Positions 1-33,700 of a stretch of 64,000 nucleotides of DNA are shown in pieces; position 1 is the stretch's first letter, and every line of letters starts with the position of its first letter. The translations under genes and the position numbers were made by a program. This stretch comes from Bugula neritina. Its lineage: Eukaryota; Bryozoa; Gymnolaemata; Cheilostomatida; Bugulidae. The notes below the pieces were generated by a model. That model saw only the letters and a program-made list of their open reading frames with translations. It was not told the origin of the DNA and did no database searches. The DNA is taken from positions 3,771,128 through 3,835,127 of the forward strand of contig OZ037771.1 in assembly GCA_964035545.1 (NCBI GenBank), in the 5' to 3' direction.

Positions 1-943
1 TAGTGATCCCAACTATCACTTTGTTCTAAGGTAATGTCATAATGATTATCATATGGTCACAACATATTGTTGCATGAATGCCAAATGAAGTTATGGAAGA
101 AAATGTACAAGGAAGCATCTTACTGCCCATCGGCATAAATTTTGTCAAAACATATCACACGCAGTTATAGGAGCAATAAATCATTACAATCTGGAATATT
201 ATATTTATTAAGCTATTTTTATTTTGACAATAATTCATGCAGCAAAACTGCTCATTCTTTGCTAAAAGTTTTATCATTTGATGTGTCAAAAAAATGTCTT
301 TCCAGGTTGCTTTTATGGAATATCAAAATATCAGTCGCACACTATTTCAAAGTTCTTTGTACACACACTGTGAAATTGTTGAGAATTACGTTAAATAAGA
401 TCGAAAAAATTCAAATAAATTATAAATCATCATAGTTTCCAATGCCCCAAAGCTGCTGTGCTAGGCCTAATGTGTGCGTTTATAGTTATATGGAGAGTAC
501 TAGGTGTGTAAAAAAAAGCCTTTAATGTATTTCATTGACTATCTGAGACTGAGTAATCTATTGATTACGTAAACATTCAGCTAAATGTCATATAAATGTA
601 ACTTTAAATTAATTTCTAATCTACTCTAACAAGATTATTGATATTTTTTGTGCATTTAAGTTTGTTTTCAGAAGTTTTAAAGTGTATATACACAAAATTC
701 TAGTGAATACAACATAATTGACATATTATCAAATACACTTTTACTCTACTGTACTTAATCACATCTTTGTCATTGGAAATTTTTGATTGCAAAAGGCTTG
801 TAACAATGCATTAAAACAGAAAAATTATTTTTCTAACAAACTGTATTGAGAGTTTTATTGAACTATACGTTGCATTGTAATGTTTCATGCAATTTATTGA
901 GCGACGACACATTATATATTATAACGAGAGCACAGTAGACTAC
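1..943. other. No gene recognised; downstream intron or flank of the FRMPD4-like gene
   Basis: AT-rich sequence with short accidental ORFs only. The exon at 944-1120 ends in a good minus-strand donor (GTAGTC) at phase 1, so the FRMPD4-like gene must continue to the left. No acceptor followed by a convincing exon was found here. It is best read as intron. Confidence 0.5.
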
Positions 944-18038
<17,095 letters not shown>

Positions 18039-21000
18039 CTGTAATAGAATATCATTATACAAGTACTAATGTAGAAATGCAATTCGTATCGGGAAGACAA
18101 CAACCAATTTAAGCACAATTCTTAAAAATACGAAATAGTTCTAGTGCAAGCAATATCAGCATAAATTACAAGCACATGGCTGTACAACTACCACAATAAT
18201 ATTATATATCATAATAATTGAACTTTAGAGTTTAAACCTTCATTGGTCCTGCATTGTGTGTACATGTCTAGCTGTTTAATACCAATAGTTAAAACATCTC
18301 CATTATGCATAATAATTATTACACAAATTCAAAACACTGTTAATTAAATTTGAATTTAAATCTGAATAATCAATATTGTAATTAAAATAACAATAAAACA
18401 AACTGCGTGTATTCAAGGGGTGGAAGCATATAAGTGAGTGCAATGGTTAGTTTAGTGGTAATAGTTTATATAAACATATATTTTAACTATGAAGTGGTTG
18501 AAGGTTTAAGTGATAAATTTTTGCCATTGTCATTATTACCATTACATAGAATAGTTTATAATATAATCAATATATATTTAGTTACATCCTATAAAAGACA
18601 TCCTTAAAGACAGGGAGATATCTCTCGGTAAATGGCAAATGCTGTCACTTGACAGACCCAGATGGAGACTAATGATACACCAGAAGTCATAGTCGGACAC
18701 GACAGACAGCAAGATGATGAGATGATGATGACATCCTATTATAACTGTTCAATGGCTCTTTCTTCAAAAGCTATGGAACACTTGAATTTTGATGACAATG
18801 CTAAAATGTTGGTGGCCACAAGCTACACGTGTATAAGAGAGAGTAACTTCAAATAACTAGCTTACAATGGTAATATTCTCAGTTAAATATTTCTTAAGCC
18901 AAACTTTTCAAATTTGAAGTTAGTGTACCAAAAAATACTGAATAAAATGCAATACTATATAATATAATGCAACCGAATATATATAATACAAAAATAATAA
19001 TACTGTGAAAAAGCCTGAAGGTGGTATACATGTAGTATAATATTATTAAAACTATGATAGTAAAACTTGCGTTAAATTTCATTAGAAATTTTGTCATACC
19101 AAACAGTCAAAAATTATGGGTTTCCGGTTAGTCTTAGAATTACCTAGTTGTACAAAAATTCGTTAACACAAAAATCACAGATATACATGTTATATATGTA
19201 CATACTATACAAACCAGGTGTACATACATACTGTATGTATGGCAAACTGTACATATACATACTTTATCTACATACCAATTATAATAACTTGTCATGTATA
19301 ACTTGAAGCTAGTTGCTTGGAAACATATTATTTCTGTAGTTTTCAAAATTGCACAAATTAAACTGTAAGTAATTTTATAACTTTCAACAAGAGAAGAAAA
19401 CTTCAAACTCTCCAATTTGCTTTTATAAAATGAAAATGGCAATTGCTTTTTCTAAGCAACACTAGCAAATTATATCTTGTATTAAGTTTTTTCTATATGA
19501 CGTATTCTGGCGGGATTAAGTTTTACCTGATACAGGTTTTTAAATACTGTAAGTTACTAAAAAGACTTTCAAGTCAAAAACTACTGGTCATTTCTATTCC
19601 AGCACTCAAGTGTGCTATATTAGTCTTTTACTGCTAGCCTTTTGTAAACATTCATTTGCTTCGTGGAGTTAACAATTAATTTTTTATTTCTATGCAAGTT
19701 TTGTTGCTAAAAAGCATTTTAAAGAGAAAATTGTACTTATAGTTTTCAACAGTTCAAAATCCTATTTTTATTTGCTTCGAAACACACATGATCATTATTC
19801 TTCTCAGGCAAAAGACAGACTCTAGATTTGGGTGTTCCCCATCATCTTCAATTCCACACCAGTGTTCTATTAATAACTTAAACTGGCCAACTAAGCTAAT
19901 TCATAATTAAAAGGTAGGCTATTTAATACAGACAGATCACATATTTATGTACAAGCAAAAATAATTCTCCACTAATGTCATGCCTTACTATTAACTACCT
20001 GAAAGATGAGTTTATATAACTAATATACATGGTAATTGTAGCCCACTATGTGAAAGAATAACATGACAGAGGAATTGATCAACTTACAGCTAAAAGTTAG
20101 TAGTCAGTTAGTTGATATAACTTTGATCTTAATGTCATGATAGAAGTTGTGAACCATTACTTACCTTTTATACATTGAACTACATATTCACAGCACTAAG
20201 TTTGTTTCAGTTATTGGCTTGCTGCTTTACGTTGTAGGCTATGTATTTAAGAGTATTATTGATATGTGGAAATATTCTACACAGTGCTATTTGAAATGAA
20301 AGGTTTCATTCATGTTTCCAACTTCTGATTAACTTTAAGAAGTTGAATTCAATTTAATCCAACATAACATTAGAATCTTTTACATTTTAATTGCATTACA
20401 ACTTAAATCTGAAATATTCTGAGTGAAAATTAGACTTGAAGCCACTTCTTTCAAACTCAGCTATTACTTTCAAAATTCTTGTAGGTTCAGTTTGGATAAA
20501 AAGAGGTGGGAGTCATTTAGCAGCAGGTAGAAATTCCTATTCTAAATATTGGCGTATTCAGTGATAAAGTTAACATAATACTAGCCATTGTAGTAAGTGC
20601 AGAGTAAAACAACACCCCCATTACTATACATCAAAAAATTCATTCAACAAAAGAAAATTGTGTTAAATTATGTCATTAGTTAGTCAAACTAAGAATAGAG
20701 TCACGGAGCAATATTTATTGTGATTGGTATTGATAGCTACTAATAAACTAGTCTATACACTTGAACAGCCAGGTCTAACACCAGTTTATTTGGCTACTAC
20801 TATAACTTATGAATGTAATGCAGCCATATTTAACCTAAGCTTACAGTATATGACTATATAATGTATACTCATGTAACAAATAATATTATTTGCATGTTTA
20901 CCTAAATTGTAAACCTAAATAAAAACTAAAAAGAGCTACATTGAATCATCTGATGTTTTTCTATTATAATTAAATGGAGTCCTCCATATTCACTATATAA

Positions 21001-24000
21001 TAATTATACAGCTTCTTATGTAACATAAATCTGTAATTAGATCAAATATATTATTAGCTTTTAAACCTAAAAACAAATGGTCTTAATTGATGGAACCATT
21101 GTGCATAAACAAGATAGCATTTCCATACAGCCTACAGATTCTTGTTTGGGTGTCAAGCTTAAGAATATTAGCCCACACATACAAACGTCACAACTGTTGA
21201 AATAAAATTTTACTTTATATATTTTATCGATACAATAGTTTATATATATATGACTATAGAATTCTAATATTCTTGGCTATAAAGTATCACCAACTTAAAT
21301 AAAAAGTTGAGCATAATATTAAATTTTTCAGTTTTATCAACATTAGCTAACCAAATTTTAGCCTTTTACCAAATATGAATTATTCAATTGAAAATCGAAA
21401 AGAGAATCGAAAATTTAAACTCTATCAGTGACTTATATATTCAAGAAATACATAGGCTGGTTTGCATGTCAAATAAGATAATTCATTTTACTAATCACAA
21501 GCAAATCTGCAAATCAAAGGGGTGGCCTACACTTCAATGTACAATAAATAGGGTAATGATTACATAATGTGAATATTCAGTGGGTAAACTGCTCCTAATT
21601 TCACCCAACTTGTAAGATAGATAATATATCAGGAAGAACAGCCCATGACCTTGACATTAAACTACAAATTTTCAGCTGCTTAGATAAACTGTTGCAAATT
21701 CAGTTGTGATCTACTAATACAGTGAAGCATCAAATCAATGGGTCTGCATGTATCTTTATATAACCCAGATTGTTTATAATATTATATGAAAGCTCAAAAT
21801 CAATAATTAATAATGATAATATAACGTAAACAGACCTTTTAACAGCAACCACAATGAGTGCTCAAGCAGAAACATTTCAATGATTTAGTAGACAGGTGTA
21901 AACTCTGTAGGTGTAAAAATACTACTTATATACAATAGAAGTTGTCTTTTCATTCCACTGAATCTTATAAGTGGCTAGGTTTATAAGAGTTAAAACAGAA
22001 AAACAAGATTATAATATAGCGAGAGTAATCATGTGTTCTGTGCCCACCATTAGTCTGTGTGCCAGCAATTTTACGTTGATATAGAACCTAAATTAGACTG
22101 TATTAGTAGGAAATTGATACTAGTAACAATACTATTTCAATCAGCTAAGTCAAATATCACTAAATGCACAAAAATAATGCAGCTCGCGATACACACAGAT
22201 GTAATAATATAAGACGATTATAATATGCATTTAATGAGTCGATAGTTTTTAAAAAACTCTTTCTTGCAGTAGCAGTGCATCTAGTTATCAACTGTAGCTA
22301 TAGACCACAACAGATATAGCTTCTCCTTAGGCTGGCACCATACAAGCCCTGAACTTCACAGTTTATACATGAAACTAAGTCTATTAGCAGCATTAAAAAC
22401 ACAGTTGTGGCCAGAAGCCCAAACTGGATTTAAAAACTACAACAAACAAAACATGGCTACTCCCCAATCTTACATTTCAACCATTCAATACTACAGATAG
22501 CTGTCTTAATCTCATAGCATTCCAACCTACAGGTAAGTGGAGTACAAATACTTCCAGCTCACCTGTTATTTGTGTTTACCTGTCCAACCTCCTACCAACA
22601 ACAAAACTCCAGCTGCTGTCCTCTGTAGCTGCTACACAACTACTACTATCACACCTAGACACACCAGTGCTAGCGTGTCATGCAATAAACATGGAGCCAT
22701 CCCAGCCAATTAGTACTAAAGTTTAGACATTTCTGAATAATATTTCATACATGGCAGATGCATCGTCATGGAAACATATAGTTTGTCTTTGCCCAGCCAG
22801 TATAGCAATTATAATCTATCGCCTGTAGGATCATTAGCATTACGATGGTTTCCTAAACACTGATGGAAGTATGCTTGCACTGCAAGTGCCAGAACTAGTG
22901 GGCATAAACTGACACCAAGTTTATAAACATGTTCCTCAGAGCGTGGAGCTCTCGTTCAGTGGATATAAACAAAAGACGGTTCTTAAAGAAAACATCTCTA
23001 ATTTAGTGTGAAAATCTGTTACCAAACAGTTTATTAAGTGCTAAAAGTACAGTCTGAAATACTACATCATTTTATTAAACACTGGTACATTTTTCAGTTC
23101 AATATTTAAAGAGTAGTTTAAATGCACTTTACTTATAGATAAAAAGGAAAATATTGAAATGAGAGGAGGAAAGCTAGAACTACCATCACACTTAGCAATA
23201 AACTTTCTAAACAGCTAGAGTTATATTAAACTTAAAAGAATGCAACCAGCCCCCCAGAAAAATTGTTTCAATAGTTAGAAAATTTAGTTTCCGTACCACA
23301 ACCTGTTCAGTCATATAAGCAAAATAATATATGGCATGCAGTACAAGATTTTGCCCAGTACATTTAAAATATAATCTATAAAAATATTAGAAACTTTAGG
23401 CAATACAATTATTATAAACACATTCTAAATAACAATCATTGTTGAGAATGGCGACACAAAATTTGATTGAACATGTTGTGTATTACACAACATGTATAAA
23501 CTTTATAACTTAGTCTTTTTTTATAGAGTCTACAGCATAAACTGGGTACCATATAAATATTATGTAATGCTGGAATAAATAGCTCCCAAATTATTTTCTG
23601 CTTAAATTTTTATTTTTACAGTTATCAGCCTTCTTTCAACTTGCAGCTGTTTGTTATTGTTATAGCTTGTAAGTCATAGCTTATTAAGTAGCTGCCATAT
23701 TAATGTTTATTGTTTTCTAGTTCACTTTATTTTCTGCTCTTTTAATAAACACCTAGTTTGTTTGTAAAAATACTTTTCACTTTACTTGTGGTCTACTGAC
23801 AAAATAATTCTAACCTGTAAGTTATACGATACTTTAAAATTTCAGTAATCATTACAAAATTGCAAATTTAATAACTATTTCTATTTCAATAATTTTGATA
23901 CAGTAATATAACTGGGTCAACAGTGCTATAATAAATAACAAGGTGAGTATATAAAGATGAGTAGTTAAAAATGCTATGCATAAAGATAACCTGTCACACA

Positions 24001-27000
24001 CTTGTAAGGATGTAAGACTCGCTCAATAATGTCTCAAATAACATGCAAATCAGGAATGCTAATGCTAATGGAATATTCATATCATTATGTTATATTATTT
24101 TAGATGTTAGTAGTTGTGGCTGTCTAAATATAATAACAGCAGTGAAAAAGTAGTGTTTATTCACTACAACATGCAGTGTCAACACGTTACATGAACCGCC
24201 AGTTGCTAAACAATAACACAATTAACATATTATTCTAGAAAAATTCAGTTTATCAGAAAATATTCTACTGAAAAGTAGTCATAACTAGTAACTGCTGCTG
24301 GCTCTTTAAAAAGATAGCGTTAGGCTTAAACTCCAAAACTAATATTTTTGAAAAATAAATTGAACTATTTACTTAGTTTTTAAACTGCAGTATCTAAGGA
24401 TGATCACCTGAAAGACCAAATTTATTGAACAAATCAGCAAAATAACTTTGCATTTATATAATAGCAACTTCTCTACAGGAAATACCATGCAATGATTGTC
24501 ATTTTCTTATAATTATCCTAACTATATAGGGGGGGGGGGAGGGGGGAAGTTTCTGCTGAATTATTTTTTGGCACACAGCACTTGATGACTTATAGCTTAG
24601 TAGAACAATTACCTAACTAGATAGTGTCTCAATATTCAGAATTTAGTTAAAATAGCATAAAATTAGTTTAAATTGTAAAATAAAAAGTTTGAATTGTTGA
24701 AAGTTGAAAACTTAAGGCCAGAACTTGACATGTATAACCTCTGGTTTTCATGTGCAGTTGGTCATAGGATAGGATTATTAAGTTTATTCTGTCTATAAAT
24801 AGCATAGGTCTACACATTTTTGACATATACTGAAATTATATAATAGCATTTACTTTCGAGGTAGGTGCAGAAATGGAGAAATTGAAAAAAGCCTGTGTTT
24901 TAGATCAAAAATGTAGCAAAAGATGCTATGTTCTCACAAGAACTTTAACCAGCGCCCCAAACCAAATTTTACTAATAAAATTAAAGAACTTGGACTATCT
25001 CAATTTTTCCACTACTGCTCATAAATGCATAAGCTACTACTGCGTCTACCTGGGATAAGTATATAATATAGTTCAATATTGTTGCATAGAGATAGAGAGC
25101 ACATGCAGATTTATTACTAAACTCCCATTTAAAGCCATGGATATAGTATGCATGCTTTATTCACCTTTGGGACTATCATGTTCAGTGTATGCTTATCAAA
25201 TATCAAAACTGGCTGCACACACATTATAACGTGTAGATACTAAGAAACGTCAGGCCAAATGAAGTAGTTTAGGATCTACTAAAGTCAACTTGACCTGCAG
25301 CTAAAACTATGAGCGTAAAAGAAGTGATAACAAGCCTGGGGAGTTGTGGCACATGTCACAATATAAGCTGCATGTGTAGAGCTGCTGTGGCTTAAAAATC
25401 ACCATGTTTTAGTCTAAGAAAGCATAGCTGCAATAACACGCAGTGGGGGTGAAGCCTGGAATAGCACCTAATTTTGATCAACTTTATTCTACAAGTACAG
25501 AGCAGCTGCTCTAATCAACCAAACATAACAAGTTTGTAAATCCTGAGAGTGCAGACGCCAGCCTAGTGGACAGGCTACAAGCTACCCCAACAATCTGCTG
25601 CTATAATGACAAGATTTTCTCATTACAAGTCAAACACATTGAAGTTGATTCTAATTTAGAATAGCATTTTACTATATAACTGAACTTGAAAGTTGAGATG
25701 TGTACAGCAACTGCAAGGCATGTTTTCTACAGATTTTAGCAACTCGTCAGGACATGGGGACACTAAATAATCAGATTTAGAGGTTTTCACTTTATCTAAA
25801 ATGGACCTCCTTTCTATCAAAATTAAACTTTAGTCTTGAAGATTATTTTCATCATTATTTTACAATAAAATTATAACTTTAGTTTCCTTGTATTCTTTAG
25901 ACTTTGAGGGATGAAAACTCACCTTGCAGTGTGCCAGCTTAGAGATCTCCTAATTTTCCTCACTTTTTCCTTAATCCTCAGTGACATAATTCACACAGGT
26001 GTATTCTGATAACTGATGAGCACAAGATGGCCAGTGAAAGAGTCCAAATATATCCTTATAGACTGGAGTGAGAGTACATCGGAGTGAGTAAGTTCAGTAG
26101 AAATAATCCCTCAGTAAATTTACTAGGTAGATGTTACATAATATCTCTAAACAAATAAATTTTCAGCTTTTACATAATCTGTCCAATTAAAGTAGCCGTT
26201 TTCAGCCCGTGTAAGCAAATATTTCGTAGAGTGCAGAAGGCAAACACAGCATTGCTTGTAGTAGTGAAAAAGCAAGGGTCAATCACAGTGACTACCTACC
26301 CACTCCTAGTACGACTTCTTTCTACATTCACTAGATAAACATTGACAAAAAGACTATCAGCACTGACCACCTTACGCCATATAATAGCTTTGTGGAATGA
26401 AATCAGAAAATACAATAATGTTTCGTGCTAATAAAGTAATTGATCCCACAACAATGGCAGCTTTTTTACTCCTCACAATTTTCAATAGACTTAGTTTTTG
26501 TTTAGCTATACAATCAGTATTGGGATGAATGAATACAATAGATTCTTATACTTGGAATAGCGTAGATAGAAACTAGCGTACATTCCCTATTAAATGCTCT
26601 TTGAAATAAAATATGGGTTATTAGGTATAGATGAATAAAGTTGGGCTATACAATCACGTCATTGCACAGCTCCTAGTTGCAGTAGCCAATATCAGACCTA
26701 TTACAGTGCCCAAACAAATTCCTGTACACAAACTCCAGTGATCAATAAATCAATAGTAAATGCAAGAGATAGTTGCTAGTATGCTGAGTACATAGTCTTG
26801 TAATCTTTGTATATCATCCATTCCATTACTGTGGTATTATAATTGCAAGCACATTTCTCTCAATATATCGGGGAAAGAGAAGATAACTACCACTAAAACA
26901 AATTTATAGTGCTGAGCTCAGTGGCTGTATAATATACTTATAGTGTTGGCTCATAGCAATAAACTATAGGATGAAGTGAAATGCAAGGAAAAGCAATAAT

Positions 27001-27375
27001 GCTATTGAGGAAATTTAAGTGCAATACATGGTTCATGCAACTGTATACAATCATAATTATTTATTTCCTGTAGTGCAGTTGATGAGTAGACATCAATGCA
27101 GAAATGTACATATTTAATAGATATAAATACACGTATAAGCAAGGATCTCTAAATATATATGCTACATGCTGTATTGCAGAAGGAGAGCATAATATCCTCT
27201 CACTGTAACATTTTAGTGATAAATTACACTGAGCAAATATTTCATCTTTACTTCAGATGCTGTTTCTACTACACAAAACTTCCAAGTAACTGTGGCAATA
27301 TGACTACAACTTTATGTCAAATAATCATCCAAGGTAGTTTGTTTTAATAATTAAATTATATACTCTATCATATAG

Positions 27376-27668
27376 CAGGGGTGTCCAACCTTTTCAAGTT
27401 GAGGGCCACTGAAATGGAATATTTCGATGAGGGCCGCATTGTAAACTTTAGCTTGGGCTGGGGGGCCACAGCATCAGTAATTTTCAAATTACTTTATTCC
27501 TAATTCCCATGAATCATTGCACAGTAAAGTCCTAATAACTACTTGCAGGCTGCATGTATTATTGTATGCATATAAAAAAGATGTTTTGTGCATAGCAATT
27601 CATGTGCGCAAAATATTATTTGTTATGCCTTTGAGGGCCACATAAATGTAGGCTGTTGGACAGCACTG
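27376..27668. mobile_element. Non-autonomous hAT-like MITE
   Basis: 293 bp starting CAGGGGTGTCCAACC and ending with a matching inverted terminal repeat (minus strand reads CAGTGCTGTCCAAC). It is flanked by an 8-bp target duplication with one mismatch (tcatatag at 27368-27375, ttatatag at 27669-27676). The internal GGGCCAC/GGGCCGC motifs and the CAGGGGTGTCCAA terminus are typical of animal hAT elements. There is no transposase ORF. Confidence 0.85.
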
Positions 27669-27675
27669 TTATATA

Positions 27676-27720
27676 GTGTGTACAGCAGACGATTTAGGGT
27701 TTGTCCCCTCATCAGCACAG
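27676..27720 (-). ncRNA. Decayed type I hammerhead ribozyme repeat
   Basis: Minus strand contains the CTGATGA core, a GGG/CCC stem II with an ACAA-type loop, then TAAA where the core needs GAAA. A short stem III and GTA at the cleavage position follow. It aligns closely with the better copy at 42825-42869, and the similarity continues about 20-30 nt further (CCATGG). The G12 change and a broken stem I base pair suggest it no longer cleaves. It abuts the MITE target duplication. Confidence 0.6.
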
Positions 27721-28151
27721 AATCGAGATCCATGGCCAACCCAAGGTAGTAACTCATGCCAAGTGAAAGCATCACCTAATAATTTACCAACTATACACAT
27801 GTAGCAACTTACTGGCATTACCCTAAATTTTCACTTGCATTAAAAATTAGAAATTCAATGCTTGGGCAACATTTTTCTCAAGATAAACTTGATATTAATT
27901 TGTATTAAGATGTTTCATGAGGAAAATGTGGGATTTTAAGATCACTAGAAAGTGAGATAACTCCCTACACACAGCATTGATTTACTAACTATGCTCTGGT
28001 TTGAAGGGTATTTTTATGTTGAACAAGCATTTGTTTTATTGCCATATACAAGTTGCTAATGCTAATCCTTAGAATATAGTTTCTAGAAAATAAATATGCA
28101 AATTACAAAATTAACAACAAAAAGTTGAGCTTGTGTTAGAATATGATCTTA

Positions 28152-28157
28152 TTTATT
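28152..28157 (-). terminator. RPS3 polyadenylation signal
   Basis: AATAAA on the minus strand, about 50 nt after the RPS3 stop codon and correctly placed for the mRNA 3' end. Confidence 0.7.
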
Positions 28158-28208
28158 CTCAGTATTAAAATGCACAGCATGTCAACAAAGCATGATTGAA
28201 TTCAGTAT

Positions 28209-30722
<2,514 letters not shown>

Positions 30723-30734
30723 GATGCTGATTTT

Positions 30735-30745
30735 AGAAAGGGAAG
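30735..30745 (-). promoter_or_regulatory. RPS3 5'-TOP tract and probable transcription start
   Basis: Minus strand CTTCCCTTTCT lies 13 nt upstream of the ATG. It starts with C and is an uninterrupted pyrimidine run, as expected for a terminal oligopyrimidine mRNA under mTOR/LARP1 control. The implied 5' UTR is about 23 nt, typical of ribosomal protein genes. Confidence 0.7.
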
Positions 30746-33700
30746 CAGTACTGCATGCTGGGAAATTTTGTATTTTCTTGTTCCAATTATGCGGGCGGCC
30801 TGAACTAGTCCCGTCTTATTGAGAATGCATTTTACCGAGTTTCCAACACTATATTTCCGGTAAATTTGCAATGCAGAAAAGCAGAGAAGCTGAAAACTTT
30901 GTTTTGGGTAACATAGTCACTATAAAAATCAATCATTTTACTGGCCATGTACCAATTAGAAACTTTAATTTTATACATACATACGTGTGAGGCTTGTAGT
31001 AGGTTTGCATTTTAAATAAATAAAAATTGCATAATTAGTAATACTAATACTAATACTGAAAGTGAAAGTGAATACCCTTACTCTTAGTCCTACTGACTTA
31101 GTCTTACACTTACAGTTACAGTTCATCACTTATAGTTATATTTATAGTTATACTTATAGTGACTTAATGTTATTCAGTAACATAAACATTAACTGTTAAG
31201 TGATTAACACTTTGACTTTAACAGTATGACTATGAGTATGACTGTATGAGTAATACTAATAGTAATACTAATTATAGTTGTTGAACTTGAAGCTTACACA
31301 TTAACATTTAAGATGCAGACTGAGACTACAATTTCAATTTGAGTTATTTTTAATTTAAATTTAATGCATAATTTAAATTATAACTTGACATTAGTTTAGC
31401 GATTTGAGCATTTTGAGAATCAGCAAAATATTGTCTCATATCATGCTTTCTCATTCTGTCTTGAAGTAGTTATGCGTATATTTCGTTATCTATCTCGAAG
31501 ATTAGACTACACTAATGACTAATGAATTCGTATCATGCTTCCTGTCTTGAAGTAGTTATGTGTATATTTTGTTGATTCATGTCATGATGAAAGTGTAGCT
31601 GTGCAGGTGCAACTCCTGCAAGGACCTTACAAGTCCTTATTTCATCATTTCATGTTGTTGTTTTAATGGAGAATATTTGGAATCTGTCATTAGTTCAGCT
31701 AGTTCACTTTTTTCACTCAGCTAGTTCTCCAAATTTTCTTCCTGAAGTTCCTCACTAAACCCATGGTAACTTTTTCTCACTTAAGAAAAAAAAGTATATT
31801 TTTTAACTACCAAGTCCAATGCATTTTTTTCAAATAAGGTTTATCAGGGAAACTTTCTTGATATTGATATTGATCTTGATCGGGTTAAATCCCAAGACCT
31901 CTTGGAGAGAGTAATTGTGGTACCCTCGGATCTATCTAGGCTCAGAAATCCGTCACTATCTTCTCCGTACGGAGCTCCCGGAAACAGGAAACCCTGCAGG
32001 TACAGGCTGGAATCACATGATCTCTGCGTTGTATTTCAACAGATGAAGCCAATCAGTTTGCTGGTTTATAGGTGTAGGTTTGGCTGGAAAGATTTAAGTT
32101 TGGCTTGAATTTTAGCTGAAGTTGATGTTGGATTCTGCCAAGTATAGATCAAGAGCTTACTGTAATTAATAGAACTATTTGAGACTAAAGAGGAGATAAC
32201 TCTATACAAATGCATTATTGCACAAAAGTGGAGTTATTTCCCTACTGACTTATGTCCTGGGACATAGTTTTACTGCAGTTCAGTGGCACCGGCAGTTGTA
32301 GCTGACCTCATTTATTTTATTTACCATAACTGAGTCAAACTAGAAAAATCATGGCTAATTTAAATTTAAACTCCCACAAACACATCAATAAAGCATCTAT
32401 GCTCTACCTGAATTATCAGTATTTCAGCTGAAATCAACAATGAGTACAGCCTAGTAGCAATACTGTAAATGGTTTGCAATATCCGTGGGATAATTCACCT
32501 ATGCTGTCACAGCAATGATTTGCTATTTTTATATCTGGGTGGAATGTGTCAGAAGTCAATGTATGTTTATCTACTTTGCTGGCTATTGGGTATGTGGCTA
32601 TGGTAAGGGTGGGGTCATACATGCTACACCTCTGATGGCAGTGCTGATGCACCGAGGCTATCAATGTATACCATGTTTTAAGAGTATTTGTATATTTTAG
32701 ACAATATAACTCAAAACTTACTCTTATTCGAAATGGAGTTCCCATGAGAGCCTTTACAGTTATGGTATTTAACTACTGTTTATGTTGTGGGGCATGGCAT
32801 TGGGAATATGTTGTATTCTATATATGGAGATATTGCGTTCCTAGCAACAGTTTTTGTATATCATTTAACATATTTTGCTTGATACGGTAACACCAACTCA
32901 AGTATATAAAACTCGCACGAGTTTATAGTCACCATCCTTGTGAGAAACTTCTTATAGAAAGGGTTTGTTGGAAAGGGATAAGGACTTATTAGGATGGGGC
33001 ACAGGAGTAATTATGACTGAATGCTCTGCCTAGCATTATCAATGACCTTTCCTAAAGATTGAATCCATGACCTCGGGTTTATTGGGCCAACACTCTAACC
33101 CCTAGACCATGGCTGCCCCCTATCAACCCAAGTACGCCAGTATGTTATTAAAATCATTTGGCAGCACTTTTAGCAAATGTAAGCTTCTCTTTGTTAATAC
33201 ATTAGGCTTTGTATACAAGACCAAAGACGTTAGTTATTTTATATATGCATATTGTACTCCAAGCTAATTGTGGCACATATACTTCCATAGATATTGTTTT
33301 TATACTACATTATTCATGTAAACTTTCAGTTTTATTTCTATACCAACACTCGTTATTATACTTTTGTTAGCTAACCATATTACTGATATATTTATCAGCT
33401 AGAAACAAGCTGATAGAACACAGAGTCTAAACATTCTTTGCAAAATAAATGAGTTGCAGTTACTAATATCTCTAATTTTGTAATATTATCTTGCCAACTT
33501 GAATTTGCTGTAAACTAAGGCTATTAGCATTTCGATTATTAAACACCAATTACCTACATCAATAGATCATTTACAATGCCATTATAAATGGTTTCCATCA
33601 GATATTTAGTTTTTAAATCGTTATCAATTTTAATAACATTCTATCAGGCATGAAACGTTTATTTAAAAATTGATGAAAATATGCAGCAAATATGACTGCC

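Larger units (their letters stand above)
18039..28208. other. About 10 kb without a supportable exon
   Basis: Dense in stop codons on all frames, with AT-rich simple sequence (for example 16738-type TA runs) and a G-rich run near 24531-24546. The FRMPD4-like exon at 17904-18038 starts mid-codon, so at least one upstream exon must exist. It may lie here as a short 5' exon or beyond the window. A relatively GC-rich patch at about 22540-22960 could hold a noncoding first exon, but I cannot prove it. Recognised contents are the MITE at 27376-27668 and the ribozyme-like repeat at 27676-27720. Confidence 0.6.

Noticed and set aside
18662-18856. Plus-strand 64-codon ORF starting METNDTPE
   Set aside because: No domain, no splice-flanked continuation, and low-complexity ATG/GAT runs; probably chance.
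31902-32108. Plus-strand ORF in a GC-richer patch upstream of PX1
   Set aside because: The composition stands out, but no recognisable family, signal or splice context; perhaps an old repeat fragment.
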